From NCBI GenBank assembly GCA_030407085.1, contig CM059582.1, positions 18,829,501-18,893,500 on the forward strand: a DNA stretch of 64,000 nt. Reading direction: 5' to 3'. Below, in pieces: positions 36,640 to 47,130 of this stretch. The position numbers and the translations under genes are program-made. Numbering within the stretch: the stretch's first letter is position 1; each line of letters opens with the position of its first letter. Below the pieces are notes generated by a model. The model ran no database searches, was not told where the DNA came from, and saw only the letters and a list, made by a program, of their open reading frames with translations. Source of the stretch: Trichopria drosophilae (lineage: Eukaryota; Arthropoda; Insecta; Hymenoptera; Diapriidae).

Positions 36640-36856
36640 TCTAGTCAGTACTGGTCCATTATTAATTTCGAACTGGCAATCAGTACTAATTCAGTACTGC
36701 TTTACTCTGTCAGTCAGTTCTGGACAGCGTTACATGCTGGTGTTGGCCCAGTATCGGCCAAGTACTTACGGTCAGTATTGCAACTCCGGCAGTCAGTACT
36801 AGGTCAGTATCATGTCGGTACTATTCTGGTACTCATTTTAACCTGGGACACTTTAA
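36640..36856. repeat. Partial CAGTACTGA element copy
   Basis: Repeated CAGTACT/AGTACTG words (36647, 36679, 36694, 36796) without a clean period, ending GTACTCATTTTAACCTGGGA, which is related to the CCCAGGTAGAAAT terminus at 34817. The frame 36607-36951 is a by-product. Confidence 0.5.
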
Positions 36857-36880
36857 ACTTGGCAAAAATTGCTATTTGTG

Positions 36881-37014
36881 ATTCAGTAGGCGTAAGATGG
36901 CAATTTTACACCTCGTTTTCGGGGCGTAAAATGACCAATGTATTAAGATAGGGATTTTGCTGAGTCATCAATGTTAAAAATCATTCAAAATGGCCATTTT
37001 ACAGAGCTACTGAA
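36881..37014. mobile_element. Small MITE with ATTCAGTAGGCGTAA ends
   Basis: ATTCAGTAGGCGTAAGATGG, then CAATTTTA pairs with AATGGCCATTTTACAGAGCT, then ACTGAA. 134 bases. Related to the element at 49861-50027, which has CAGTAGGCCGCAAAAT. Confidence 0.6.
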
Positions 37015-37029
37015 CTAAAAAATTATACA

Positions 37030-37069
37030 CGTATCACGGGCGTAAAAGTTATTTTACGTCCTTGATACG
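37030..37069. repeat. 40-bp near-perfect palindrome
   Basis: CGTATCACGGGCGTAAAAGT pairs with its neighbour TATTTTACGTCCTTGATACG (about 18 of 20 pairs). The word CGTATCAAGGGCGTAAAAG recurs at 54382-54400, so this is a dispersed repeat terminus. Confidence 0.7.
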
Positions 37070-37719
37070 AAAATAACTATTTCGAACCTTTAAGTCAGGA
37101 TATCGCGGAAATCAAATCTAATTGACAGGTTTTTATGTTGGATTCTGATTTAGCATACTTAAAATCGAAAAAATGTGCTCTGGTCTTTTGGTGAAATGGT
37201 TAATCAGATTTCGACGGTTTGTGTTTACTCAAACAGCACAAGCCCCTGAGGAGCCCCCCAAGACCAAAAGCGATACATTTGTACGTCCTTAGGAGCTCCC
37301 AGGGCATCTCGGTTTGTACTGTTTGGCTATTGAATTACACCTCCAATTGAAGATAAATTTTTAGACGTAGTTCAGAAATAACACTCCCGTAATGAATTGT
37401 CAATACATTTCTGTGCTTATTTCAGGCAATCGGATTATACTTCGGCAAAGTAATTTGTGGATGAACAACTCAGTATTAATCATAACAATTACGCTACATC
37501 ATTTACATGAACAGTCATCTAAATGAAACACTCAAATTATTAGGAGAAGTTAGCAATAATAACCTCATAGCATTCAAAATATTCGTGGATAGTAGCTCAG
37601 CTCCTATGTGGTAGGTGATACCCAGAAACAAAAAATATAGTCAATTGAACCATTTTTTAAATGTAAAAGTCGATAATACAACAACATAATTGAATCCACT
37701 ATTTTCCTGATAGAAAATA
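37070..37719. other. Mostly AT-rich DNA with a weak GC-richer inverted repeat
   Basis: Around 37225-37325 CAAACAGCACAAGCCC, then GGAGC pairs loosely with GGAGCTCCCAGGGC, then TTTGTACTGTTTGG. Possibly a decayed MITE. No gene. Confidence 0.35.
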
Positions 37720-38735
37720 TGAGTAGACTAACTGGCCATTACCCAAAATATAGATAGTTTTGCTGCCCAATATTTGTTTTCTAAATTCTAGCAAAAACTG
37801 GGCATTTACCTACGTAACTAACCTTCTCGACGTTCGTGACATCACGTTAGATATATCTCTATACATATTAGCTACACTTTAGTGCAAAACGGTGCAAAAG
37901 TGTAGATACGCTTTCCGCATTCGCTATTACATATAGGGGAATCATATTTTCAGAAACATCGATTGCAATTGTAGAAATGTGGATAAAACTTGCTTGGTCC
38001 AGAGGTTATCGGATTATATTTCCCTAGAAATGGGGTTTTTGTAGCAAACTACATACGTCAATTTTTATGTAAAAAGTTCTACTGAATTTGCGAATGTTGT
38101 TGTCTGGACAAATTTATTTGTTCAGGAAAAGAAAACACGGGTTACGGGCAAAACAAAATCCCACATGCAATGTAAGTATTTGTTAAATAAATTTAGACAT
38201 TTTGCAATCATATCATCATTCGTAGGTTAACGTACGGATATTCCCATTTACATTCTCTCGCAAACACCCAATATACTCTTCCAATTAAATATAATTATAA
38301 CCACACAATTGTGCGATATAAATACATAGAATACACATATGTTATTTGTTAACTATCTTTGACATATATACATTTACAGATATTCTCGCCATTTCTAAAT
38401 AGGATATGACAAACCTAACCTGTGTAGAACCATAAAATCTGCAATTACGAATAACGAGTTATTGGCCATTTACTACCCGGTGCTATATGTAATATATGAA
38501 TACCTTAATTTAAATACAGTTTGCGATGACTACAAAATAGCCAACTACCTGGCATTACACTAGAAAGTTTTTAGGCATCAATAATGGCTAGTTCATGGGT
38601 ACATCAGCATTATATTACCAGAAGATAATCGGCTAGAATTCAGCGAAAATTTTGGCCATAATCTGGCTATAAGCCGGTAATAACGACCATAAACCAGGCA
38701 AAAAGTGGTTAGTTTTTCCACCAGGGTTTGGTAGT
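37720..38735. repeat. Degenerate repeat region with GGCCAT/ACCAGG words
   Basis: Words of the types CTGGCCATTACC, TGGCCATTTACTACCCGG, CTGGCATTAC, TGGCCATAATCTGGCTATAA and ATAAACCAGGC recur, and the right end reads TTTTTCCACCAGGGTTTGG. This looks like an old repeat with many sub-repeats, but I cannot define arms or ends. Confidence 0.3.
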
Positions 38736-40864
38736 AAACAATTATGATATTGTTTCTTTTAAAATTTCGTTAATTACGGTGAGCTCTAAGTTATTAAGAA
38801 AATTCAATATAACCAAAATGTTCTTTGGGGAATTGTGTTTAGGACAAAAAAGACGATATTCAGTAACAGAATCAAAATCATACATCGGACCCATTTGCAG
38901 CAAGTGGATTTTTTTGTTAAATAATATTCGCTAACTGTCGTTCACAAATCCTCCATATAATTTGGATGCTTTGATTTAATCTATCTATTGTCCGAAGATT
39001 ATTGAAAATCATGATGTACTGCTTCGATGGGTTACTCTGAGTAAGCATAAGCATACTCCTTGTCTTCTCCTTGCCTTAAACAAAAATCGTTATTTCAAGA
39101 TATGGAGTGTACTTACATGGGAAGATCTTCATAATTTTTTCAGAAGTTATTAATGAAATTAAAATTACTAGTGAAACTATCTTCACCATAGCAAGAAATT
39201 CTTTGAAAGTTTTGACATATTTTAAGCACCTAAGAAGATATGCCATATATATCGGTATTTTCTGTAATACTTCTCGGAACTATTTCCATCAAGTCTGGAG
39301 CAGCCCCGAAAAATTGTTCGTTGAATATTTTACTTATTTATATTCTACATTTCATAAATTACCATCGACTCCCCCAAAAACAGGCATGCTAATTTTAAAA
39401 TATTAAAATCATTTTAAATGCGACAAAAACACGAAGTAAGCTAAAGAATATTGAACGTCAGTAATACTTCGATTGGAATTAGCGAAGTTGGTTTAGAAGG
39501 ACTAAACGTTGACCGGCATCCTAACTTTGCTAATTCTAGACCAAACTTTTTTAATTGTTGTGAATTGGCGAGTTTTATAACGGTAGTAAAAGCATAAAAC
39601 TAAAATGTACGCGTTGTGCGTTGGCTTGTATTAGTCCAGAAGAACTGAAATTTGAAGGTGGAATAAGTTAGCAAAATTTATTAATATCGATTTAATTATG
39701 TAAATAGTACCTGCAAAAACTAAAACAAAATTAATGTGCTATTCACGCAGTATCTTAGTAAATTGAATATTTCTCGAAATCTGTTTAAGTTCATGTTCGA
39801 AATCAAATAGTTAAAATATATTACTAACGATTCATTTGGCTTATTTGTTATAAAAAATCTTTGTACATCATTATCAAACTGTTTACTCTGAAAATCTTGT
39901 TATCATTATTTTAAATTAATTCTTAGTTTATTCAAAGTCTTTTTACTAGTAGTTAATTTAAGTATAGTTTACTTAAAAAATAGAAATCTTGATACTAATT
40001 CACTAAAGAGAAAAAATGAAGTCGGTAAACTACCAGTGTATTAAATTACTTGTAACAATTAATCACCAATTTGTATACTCAGTTTATCACAGTAATGATT
40101 TACGAAGATATTTCTTCGATAACTAACTTAACATAATTTAGAAGAAATCAATTGTCATAAAAATTCCTTTGAACTAGTTCTATTAAAAAAAAAAACAGAA
40201 ATAATGAAATGATTTCATGGTTATAATTGATAGAAGAATGAATAATTCTTACTAAACGTCCACTTGGTACAACGAATATGTTAAACTTTAAAAATACGGG
40301 AAGAATTTTAAATTAACAAAGAAAATACAATAATGCATATATTTCATAAAACCGCAATCAAATTTGAAATACAATTTTGCTCTTGTTAAAAAATTGGATT
40401 GAATTGGCACATAAAAGAAATAATCTAAAGTAATTTCTTCTATTATTCATTTCTAATTAAAGAACGTTATATATAGTTATTAATTAGTAATTATGTGCTC
40501 CCTTAATTTTTGTAGATAAGTTCTCTCTAAATTCCTTGAAGTGAAAATTGTTCCACTCTTTGCAGTGTGAGATTTTACTCCATCAAGCAATAGTTTACAG
40601 AGTTATTAACCTCACTTTTATGTATTATGTACAGATCAGTCGTTTCTTTGTTGGTTCTATTCGAATACCTTAATACGCTTCAATATCTAAACATGAATAT
40701 TTAGTTGAATTAAATCCTGATCGGGTCGTAGTCAAGGATCAGGTCCACTTAGGACATCTTATAACTGCTAACTGATCAATATTCTTTGATTTAAGAAAAA
40801 TATCACGATTAGAATACCTCGGGATGCAAAATCTCATTTTGTTGCAATTTTATATTTCATAAAT
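38736..40864. other. AT-rich DNA, nothing recognised
   Basis: Plus-strand frames 38728-38934 and 39107-39406 (99 codons) have no recognisable domain and match the AT-rich background in composition. Confidence 0.45.
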
Positions 40865-41080
40865 TTATTTCACAATCCCATTTAAAGCCAATTTACCTCC
40901 CATTATGCCGCGAACATTTGGGTGAATGCTTTTTGAAAGCTTTATGGATTCGAAATTAATTTTCTTCTGTAATTCTTCAATAGGCAGAGATTCAATAGCT
41001 ACAAAATGTACATGGGAGCTGAACGAGGTAAAAATTGCATCTTCGACAGCCATCCTTACCGACACAGCGAAAGCCTAACC
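40865..41080 (-). pseudogene. Unidentified minus-strand frame, possible exon or gene fragment
   Basis: The frame opens after a TAG at about 41078 and runs to a TAA at 40865. An ATG lies at about 41053 and an earlier GTG codon at 41065. The product has an ordinary soluble-protein composition (AVEDAIFTSFSS, ESLPIEELQKKI, HPNVRGIMGGKLALNG) instead of the Lys/Asn/Ile-rich look of chance frames here. AATAAA overlaps the stop region. I do not recognise the family. No clear splice acceptor precedes it. It lies tail-out from the plus-strand frame at 41142-41369; the two are about 60 bases apart. It could be an exon, a retrocopy fragment or chance. Confidence 0.25.
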
Positions 41081-41141
41081 ATTTGTTCCTGCAGTCACTT
41101 TGAAAAGCATTACTGACTTACTGCGCCAAGCATTGAGATAA

Positions 41142-41369
41142 GAAGCAATTTACCGAGCTCACGATGGAGGCTTGGAAGTCTTATACGAATCCCTGGAGGT
41201 TGGAGCTTCTGAAAGAAAGAAAAGGGATGTGCCTGCTACAGAAACTCAGAAAGAGAAAGCAGTCGCCGTACCAATTAAACGAAGAAGTATTCTTTATTGT
41301 ATATTACTTTCTATATGTAACAGTATATCGAGTGGCACACACAATACTCATATAGAAAGCTCTAATTAG
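41142..41369 (+). pseudogene. Unidentified plus-strand frame, possible exon or gene fragment
   Basis: The frame opens after a TAA at 41139 and ends with TAG at 41367-41369. Its first 50 codons have a charged, coding-like composition (EAIYRAHDGGLEVLYESLEV, then GASERKKRDVPATETQKEKA). After codon 50 it turns hydrophobic and AT-rich (SILYCILLSIC), as if the coding part ends near 41290. A second overlapping frame starts at an ATG at 41164. No ATG begins the preferred frame and no strong splice site bounds it. Product unknown. Divergent from the frame at 40865-41080. Confidence 0.25.
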
Positions 41370-42149
41370 CCAACGCTTTTCTTTGAGTATCATTTTAAAA
41401 TAATGCGTGAAAAGATTTCGACGATACAAAGGAAACCTTGAACATAATCCAGCGACGTAATCTTCAAGTAATAAGTTGCCTTAAGAAAACTCACAAATAT
41501 CTAACACAATTGCAACATTTTTACCAGAAAATTAATGGTGATACGTTTTCTCCCTGCACGGGGAAAAACGAAAAATCTCTGCACCCAAAAATATCGTTAT
41601 GAAACGAACACGATGATACTATCATTTAATTCAGATGTCGTAAAAAGCCACATTCATAATTATATATCGTTAATTAAACATATTATTGCTAGATTGGAAA
41701 TATACTTACTTAACAAAAACTGGCAAACTTACTCCGGAAATGACCTTGCAGTTTTCAATAACTGACATCACGCCATTATTTGCAGGCCTGTGTTATGATT
41801 AGTTAGTTTCAAAATAGTGTTACACAGATGACATTTTCAAATTGCAATAAAATTTTCTGACACGTCGTCAAAAAATTGCCAGCAGTTAATTACTAAATTC
41901 TCTCGCAATTGTAATCTGCACTTGAATGATAAATAACTAATCTCTTACGAAAACTGCTGCAAAATTTTATTTCAAATCTAGCCTCACATTTGAACGTGGC
42001 ACTAATTCCTCTTCACTCCATGTCCCTTATTACGAATTTGACTTTAGTTTTGTAAATAACAAATAACACTAATAACAAAATTTTTGTGAGATTTTGAAAA
42101 TCCAAAATGACGGACATCACGACTATAATTTTAGATTACAATGTGTCCT
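41370..42149. other. AT-rich DNA
   Basis: Frame 41535-41765 (plus) is not recognisable. A 12-base word CTAATTCCTCTT occurs near 42003 and again near 42391, on either side of the LTR-like segment. Confidence 0.4.
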
Positions 42150-42420
42150 TTCAATAATGTATGTTTAAGAAATAACAATTCTTTATTCAGGCCGTATATC
42201 AATTATAGTGTTAACATAATAGCAATTTCTTTGGTTTAAGGTTAGGATACTGTCCTGATATGTTTGACGTCCTGGACTGAAGTGACTTCTGGTGCAACTT
42301 GGCCCTTATTTATACACGGTTAAGAGATGGTTCCAATTTAACCGACTCTGGAGTCCTTTTTTGATTCTTCATTCTTTCTTAAGTTCTAATTCCTCTTTTC
42401 TTTCAGGTCGTTCTTAATAA
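42150..42420 (-). mobile_element. LTR-like segment or orphan core promoter
   Basis: On the minus strand a TATAAATA box (42314 downwards) is followed about 31 bases later by an initiator-like TCACTT (A near 42283), and then about 100 bases further by AATAAA (42187-42182). TATA, start and polyadenylation signal in this short order is the U3-R layout of an LTR. No reverse transcriptase or primer binding site is visible nearby, so a solo LTR is the likeliest reading. The ends are not defined. The 12-base direct repeat around it is too far from any TG/CA end to be a convincing target duplication. Confidence 0.3.
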
Positions 42421-43344
42421 TTACGGTAAATATTAATTGCAACGGGAATATATACTTTTTATATTTACACAATTTTATAGGAAAAGATATATGTACAGTG
42501 GAGCGTAAGTATGTAATGCGACGTAAGTATTTTTATGAGGTAGATTTTTTACGAGCGTGAAATCTACATCCGTATAGCAAATTAAAAAAATTTTGTTATT
42601 GCAAACCAACTTTTCAAAGAAAGAGACCACCTCTTGTGGAATCCCAATTATTCGTGATATACAAAAGTGTGATAGTGAAATCCAATATTTCTATTTTCAT
42701 ATCATTGATTAAACATCCTACCATCACAATTACTTGTATTACTTTAGATCCGATGTTTATGTGAACCCAATAAAATAGTAAATTTTGTTGTTTGTGAGGT
42801 AATAGCACTTTATATCTATTATAGCAAAATCTTTGTAATTCATCAAAGTAAATATTTATTAAATTAATATTAGGTAGTCATGGTTTTAGTTTTGTTTTGG
42901 ATAACAGTATTTTGATAACAAATGTTAAAATTTTCAACATTAAAAGAAATTATTAATATGTGCTATTTTTTGTTTTCATCATTATTTATGTTTTATGTGA
43001 TCAAATAATGTCAGTATTTATTATTAGAGCTTGTAAAACTTAGAGGTCGGCATCAACCGACATTTGAATTTTATTTTATATGTAATATATCAACGTATTT
43101 TACAGTATTCATGTAATCGTAGCAAAAATCACCCCCGAAATCCAAATCCACATGTAATAGTAGCTCATTGACCGAGATAAATAGATTCACTGTTGTATCA
43201 TATTGCTTCCGCTATTTTGAACATATCTTTTTTTTAAGGCAGAATCATATTAGGAGATATCAATAATCTTCATACACAAGAAGCAAAATTTTAAGAAAAT
43301 GAGTATAAAATTTTAGAATTCTTTTGCAGGATGATATTTTACAA
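42421..43344. other. AT-rich DNA, nothing recognised
   Basis: The minus-strand frame 42614-42808 is motif-free. Confidence 0.5.
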
Positions 43345-43785
43345 ATAATAAATTCAAATTTGATGGGTTTTATCCTGCAACGCAATTGGTGGTGATTGTA
43401 TCAATCAGACATTTCAAAATAGTTGAAATATTTTTTCAAGCACCATCGGTCGGAATCATTTCCATTAGAGCATTCGACCGGAAATCGAAGGGTCTCAGGA
43501 TCGTATCCTGGTATCTGCCGAATTTTCTTCCAAGTTCCCCGTTATTTTCTCTGGATTTTTCACATATTTTCGGGTTCTTCATATTTTTCATAGAATTAAC
43601 ATCTTCAGTCAACATTTTTAACAATTTTCATTAAAAATATTTTTTTAAAAAGTTGCCTGCTCGGGAATCGAAATGATTCCGACTGATGGAGCTTGGAACA
43701 TATTTCAACCATATTGAAATGTTTGATTGATGCAATCACAACCAATTCCATTGCAAGATAAAACCCACGGAATTTGAATTGATTA
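43345..43785. repeat. Head-to-head inverted pair of SINE-like repeats
   Basis: The left copy (43350-43520, plus) and the right copy (43785-43655, minus) share GGGTTTTATCYTGCAA, then GTGATTG.ATCAATCA, then ACATTTCAA and CAxCGGTCGGAATCATTTC in the same order. The right copy, read on the minus strand, ends CATTTCGATTCCCGAGCAGG, with a box-B-like TTCGATTCCCG. The left copy has an extra 45 bases with ATCGAAGGGTCTCAGGATCG. Arms are about 80% identical with a loop of about 140 bases. The opposite-strand frames at 43386-43634 come from this structure. Confidence 0.7.
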
Positions 43786-44119
43786 AGTATAAAATTTTAA
43801 TTTTTTTACAGCTTCAAGTGTTTTTTGGCTCTCTAAAGTTTATAGGTGATACTCCGCTTGCAGTTATTGCCCTTGTTATCGCCGAAGTCTCCATTAATAC
43901 AGTGGAATTCCTTAAAGATTTCGGTCACTTTTTATAGATGCTTGACGAATTTCCAAGTTCGATATGAAATATGCAATAGTTTTTTTTATCATTGTAATGT
44001 TACATGAAATTGACTGCATACACCGGAATTAAAACAAAGTAAAGTACTTAATTAAATTAATCCTATTATTTCCATAAGATTTATTTTGATTTCGTTAGGG
44101 AAAAAATTGCGATACAGCG
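43786..44119. other. AT-rich DNA, nothing recognised
   Basis: Background composition up to the edge of the next island. Confidence 0.45.
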
Positions 44120-44420
44120 TTCTGATCTGAAACGGCTATTAATACTGCCTTTGCGTATGCGCAAGAGGAGATCGAGTCAATTTTCTTTGCGCGGTTATTT
44201 CCATAAAATTTATCCATTCGCCGTCGGGCAAGTAGAGTAATTAAGCAGAAACAGAGCAGCTTCTGTAACTTCCTTTTTATCCTGGCTGTCCCGCTGCGAT
44301 GCGGCCCGGTCGCTGAGCTGCAGGCGCATTAATTTATATCGAGGTGCAACGGAGATAAGTGCATAAGCCGCTTTCCGGATTCTCAGTAATGGGTGGTCTG
44401 CAAGTTATCCGGTAGTTGCG
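44120..44420. promoter_or_regulatory. CpG-rich island with GATA-type core
   Basis: GCGATGCGGCCCGGTCGC and GCTGCAGGCGCATTAATTTA mark a short GC-rich block without a long frame. GTGCAACG (44344-44351), CGGAGATAAGTGC (44350-44362) and CTTTCCGG (44371-44378) are shared with the island at 14.96-15.00 kb, in different order. The absence of any frame favours regulatory or conserved non-coding DNA over an exon. Confidence 0.4.
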
Positions 44421-44572
44421 AACTTAGTAACAAATCTAAGTTTCCCTAACTTCAGTATTTGAAGTGTTTTACAATATCAATTCATTAATAAACAGGTAGT
44501 TTACGTACACCAAAAAACACTAAGGTATTGGATTATTGAATCGTGAATCATTCAGTGGCTTATTTAGTTTTG

Positions 44573-44863
44573 TTTATTATACAAACATGGTGGAATTAGA
44601 GCAGAGCACCATTGATCAGATTATAAAGGACTAAAATTTGGTATGATTATATTTTCGTCCATGTTTACGTTCTCCACTGCATACACAAATGTGATTCGTA
44701 CACCCTGAATTGTGATAGCTGGAACTGTTTGGTTGCTATTGGATTGACTGAGCTGAATAGTTGTGGTACTTTGAGTTGGAAGAGATGTAATGCTTCCACC
44801 AAACCTGTTTTGGTCATATAATATACACCACGTGTAGACTTGCTGAGATGGTCGATGAACCAT
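44573..44863 (-). pseudogene. Unidentified 80-codon frame with polyadenylation signal
   Basis: ATG at 44863 (directly after a TAG), TAA at 44621-44623, AATAAA at 44578-44573, about 45 bases past the stop. The product (VYTWCILYDQNRFGG, then Ser/Thr/Gln-rich STTTIQLSQSNSNQT, then ITIQGVRITFVYAVENVNMD) has a protein-like composition with alternating beta-strand pattern and no low-complexity A/T bias. A CTATAG immediately upstream of the ATG could be a splice acceptor, making this a last exon. Alternatives are a retrocopy fragment, or the C-terminus of an integrated viral structural protein. I recognise no family and claim none. Confidence 0.35.
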
Positions 44864-46203
44864 CTATAGCACGTAAATTTATGTTTGAACGAGTTTATCT
44901 ATATTATGTTTACTTCATGAAGTGAACAAATTTAGTACAGATTGTATAATAAAAATATATCTACAATTTATTGTATCAAGATTTACCCCAAAAGTGATTC
45001 TATACAATTTATCTACAAAATGTGTAAAGTTTGAACAAAATGGTATATAATGAAAAATTACTTTCAGTTTTTCATTACGTCATTTAGTTTAAATTTTTTA
45101 AGCTATAATAAATTGTCGGACTTAAAATTTCAATGCCGATATGGAAGGTATTCGAAAGCATGGAAATTGCAATGGACCGATGCAGATATTTCGTAGATGA
45201 TTCGGAATGTCGCTTACACTTTTATGATACGACGACAACATGGAGAAACAAACATGCAGACAGAAAACGTCGTTACACCTGAACGATACGGCAAAAATCA
45301 ATTTAGACCACTTCTATCGATCGTTGATGCTACTGCAAATTCTGGTTTCATTACATTTATTCTGCACCATACGAATCCTCAATTCGTCCTGGAAGTCATA
45401 AAATAAAATTCTTGAGCAGAAAAATATGCTTGTTACAACAGAAATAAGTCAAAAGTTTCATTTTAAAATATATTATTTTTATGATTTCGTTAAACTTTCT
45501 AATATGCACGGATTTATGAAAGGGGTTCGATCGAACTGTCACAAAATTTCGCGGTAACAGTTTCATTCAACTCGATGGTTGATAACGTGGTTGCTATGGG
45601 TTGTTGATGTTCAAGATGTGCAAGCATTTTCTTTCAGTTTACCCGAACCTCCTAATAAAAACGTCAAATTGGGAAAAGTAATAAGATTATAAAATAAATA
45701 AATTGCATAAATGAAAATAGAATTTTTGCCATTTTGCCGCTGTAACTCGAATGTTTTCTGCGTCTAAAGTTTGATTATTGTTTCGTCCGATGAATTTCAT
45801 GATTGCAGAAAATTTGACGATATCTTGGGTTAAACAAGGATTCATGTTGTATGCACGTCATATAGAGAACCCAGTATTTACCGCTTGTATCAACGATCGA
45901 ACGAAGTGTTACATATTGAGTTTCGCATTATCTTTTTAAACATTTTTATGGAAGTTATCTGTGTGGGTGTTTGTTTTCTGTGTCGCCACCGTGTGACCGT
46001 GTCAGAGAAATTTCAGCGAAATTGGGTATCATCTTGGGATTTCTACTTCGGTCCATTGCAATTTTTAATTTGTCGTATCCCTTTCATTTCCCCGTTGAAA
46101 TTCTAAGTTGCCCTAAAATTTTTTGATAGTTTGAAAAAATTGAACTAATTTATATAAAAACTGAACAAAACACAAACTAAGGTAACTAGTTTTTCATTAT
46201 ATA

Positions 46204-47130
46204 GAGTAGCATGGATAGAAGTGGGCCACCATGAGAAGAGGGCCACCCGCAATTTTTATTTTCGCGAGTAACTTGACCGCCAACTGAATATTTTGTTTTT
46301 CCTTTATCAACAATAGCTCAGTTTTCAGTAGGTCACTGAAGAGTGCAGACGTACATTTGTGTTTACGAGCAATTAGCGCCAAAAACATATATATTTTTTT
46401 TTTCTTATTGTTACGGTTATTATGATTTGCATAAGTTAATAATTGAATTCAATCGTGTTAGTAGTTTTTATTATAATATTAGACACAACATTAAACAATT
46501 TAAAGAGATTTTAGCATATTGTTGTGTGGCATTATCGACACATTATTTCGCGTCAAATTATGCTTGTGGATAGAAGGGGGCCATTCTTTGCAGACAGAAG
46601 TGGGCCACATCATTAAAGTTCTGTTTCGACATTTAGTGTTTTTATATGAATTAATCAAGTGATTCGATGAATTAATTTGAACGCTTTAGCGATCATACCA
46701 CCAAAAAAACTGAAACCGACTGGCTATGAACCCATCGACTACGACAAATTGCTTTGTACTATAAAGTATTATTGAGGCAAAATAACAAACAGTATTACAC
46801 ATAAAAAATGTTTTTTAGAATACGATTTATTACAAAAATTAATTATTTAACATAAAAAATATAGTGCTTGATCCTGTTACTTGTTTTAGATGAAAAACTT
46901 TGGTGGCCCACTTCTGTCTGCAAAATCGTGAGATAGCAAATTTCTCTTTTTTAATTAACAACGTAAAACAATATGTTAACGTAATATGTCAACGTAAAAA
47001 AATTTAAAATATGTCTTTGCCAAAAATTAGCATCCTCTACAAATAGACCCATTAGTTTTCAAAAATATTAACTTTTGAACATCCTGCAGCATGAAAACCA
47101 AAGTGTGGCCCACTTCTGTCGATGCTACTC
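46204..47130. mobile_element. Pogo/Tc1-like non-autonomous DNA transposon
   Basis: GAGTAGCATGGATAGAAGTG, then GGCCACC at the left pairs with the right end, which reads GAGTAGCATCGACAGAAGTG, then GGCCACAC on the minus strand. A TA dinucleotide flanks both sides (46202-46203, 47131-47132), the target duplication of IS630/Tc1/mariner-pogo elements. The core AGAAGTGGGCCAC appears four times: direct near 46218 and 46594, inverted near 46902 and 47107. It is a subterminal binding-site-like pattern. A 27-codon frame at 46692-46775 could be a transposase relic. Element length 927 bases, no full transposase. Confidence 0.8.
46692..46775 (+). pseudogene. Possible pogo-type transposase N-terminal relic
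   Basis: The frame IIPPKKLKPTGYEPIDYDKL, then LCTIKYY reaches a TGA at 46773-46775. It is followed in the same frame by GKITNSIT. A basic start, then Tyr/Leu-spaced residues and GKI(S/T) recalls the start of the CENP-B-type helix-turn-helix of pogo transposases (family knowledge, not searched). It is short and broken, so this is weak support for the class of the element around it. Confidence 0.3.

Noticed and set aside
42003..42402. 12-base CTAATTCCTCTT direct repeats as target duplication of the LTR-like segment
   Set aside because: Too long for an LTR-element duplication (4-6 bases) and not adjacent to any TG/CA end.
43386..43634. 82-codon frame and its opposite-strand partner as genes
   Set aside because: Both lie within the inverted SINE-like pair and result from its hairpin symmetry.
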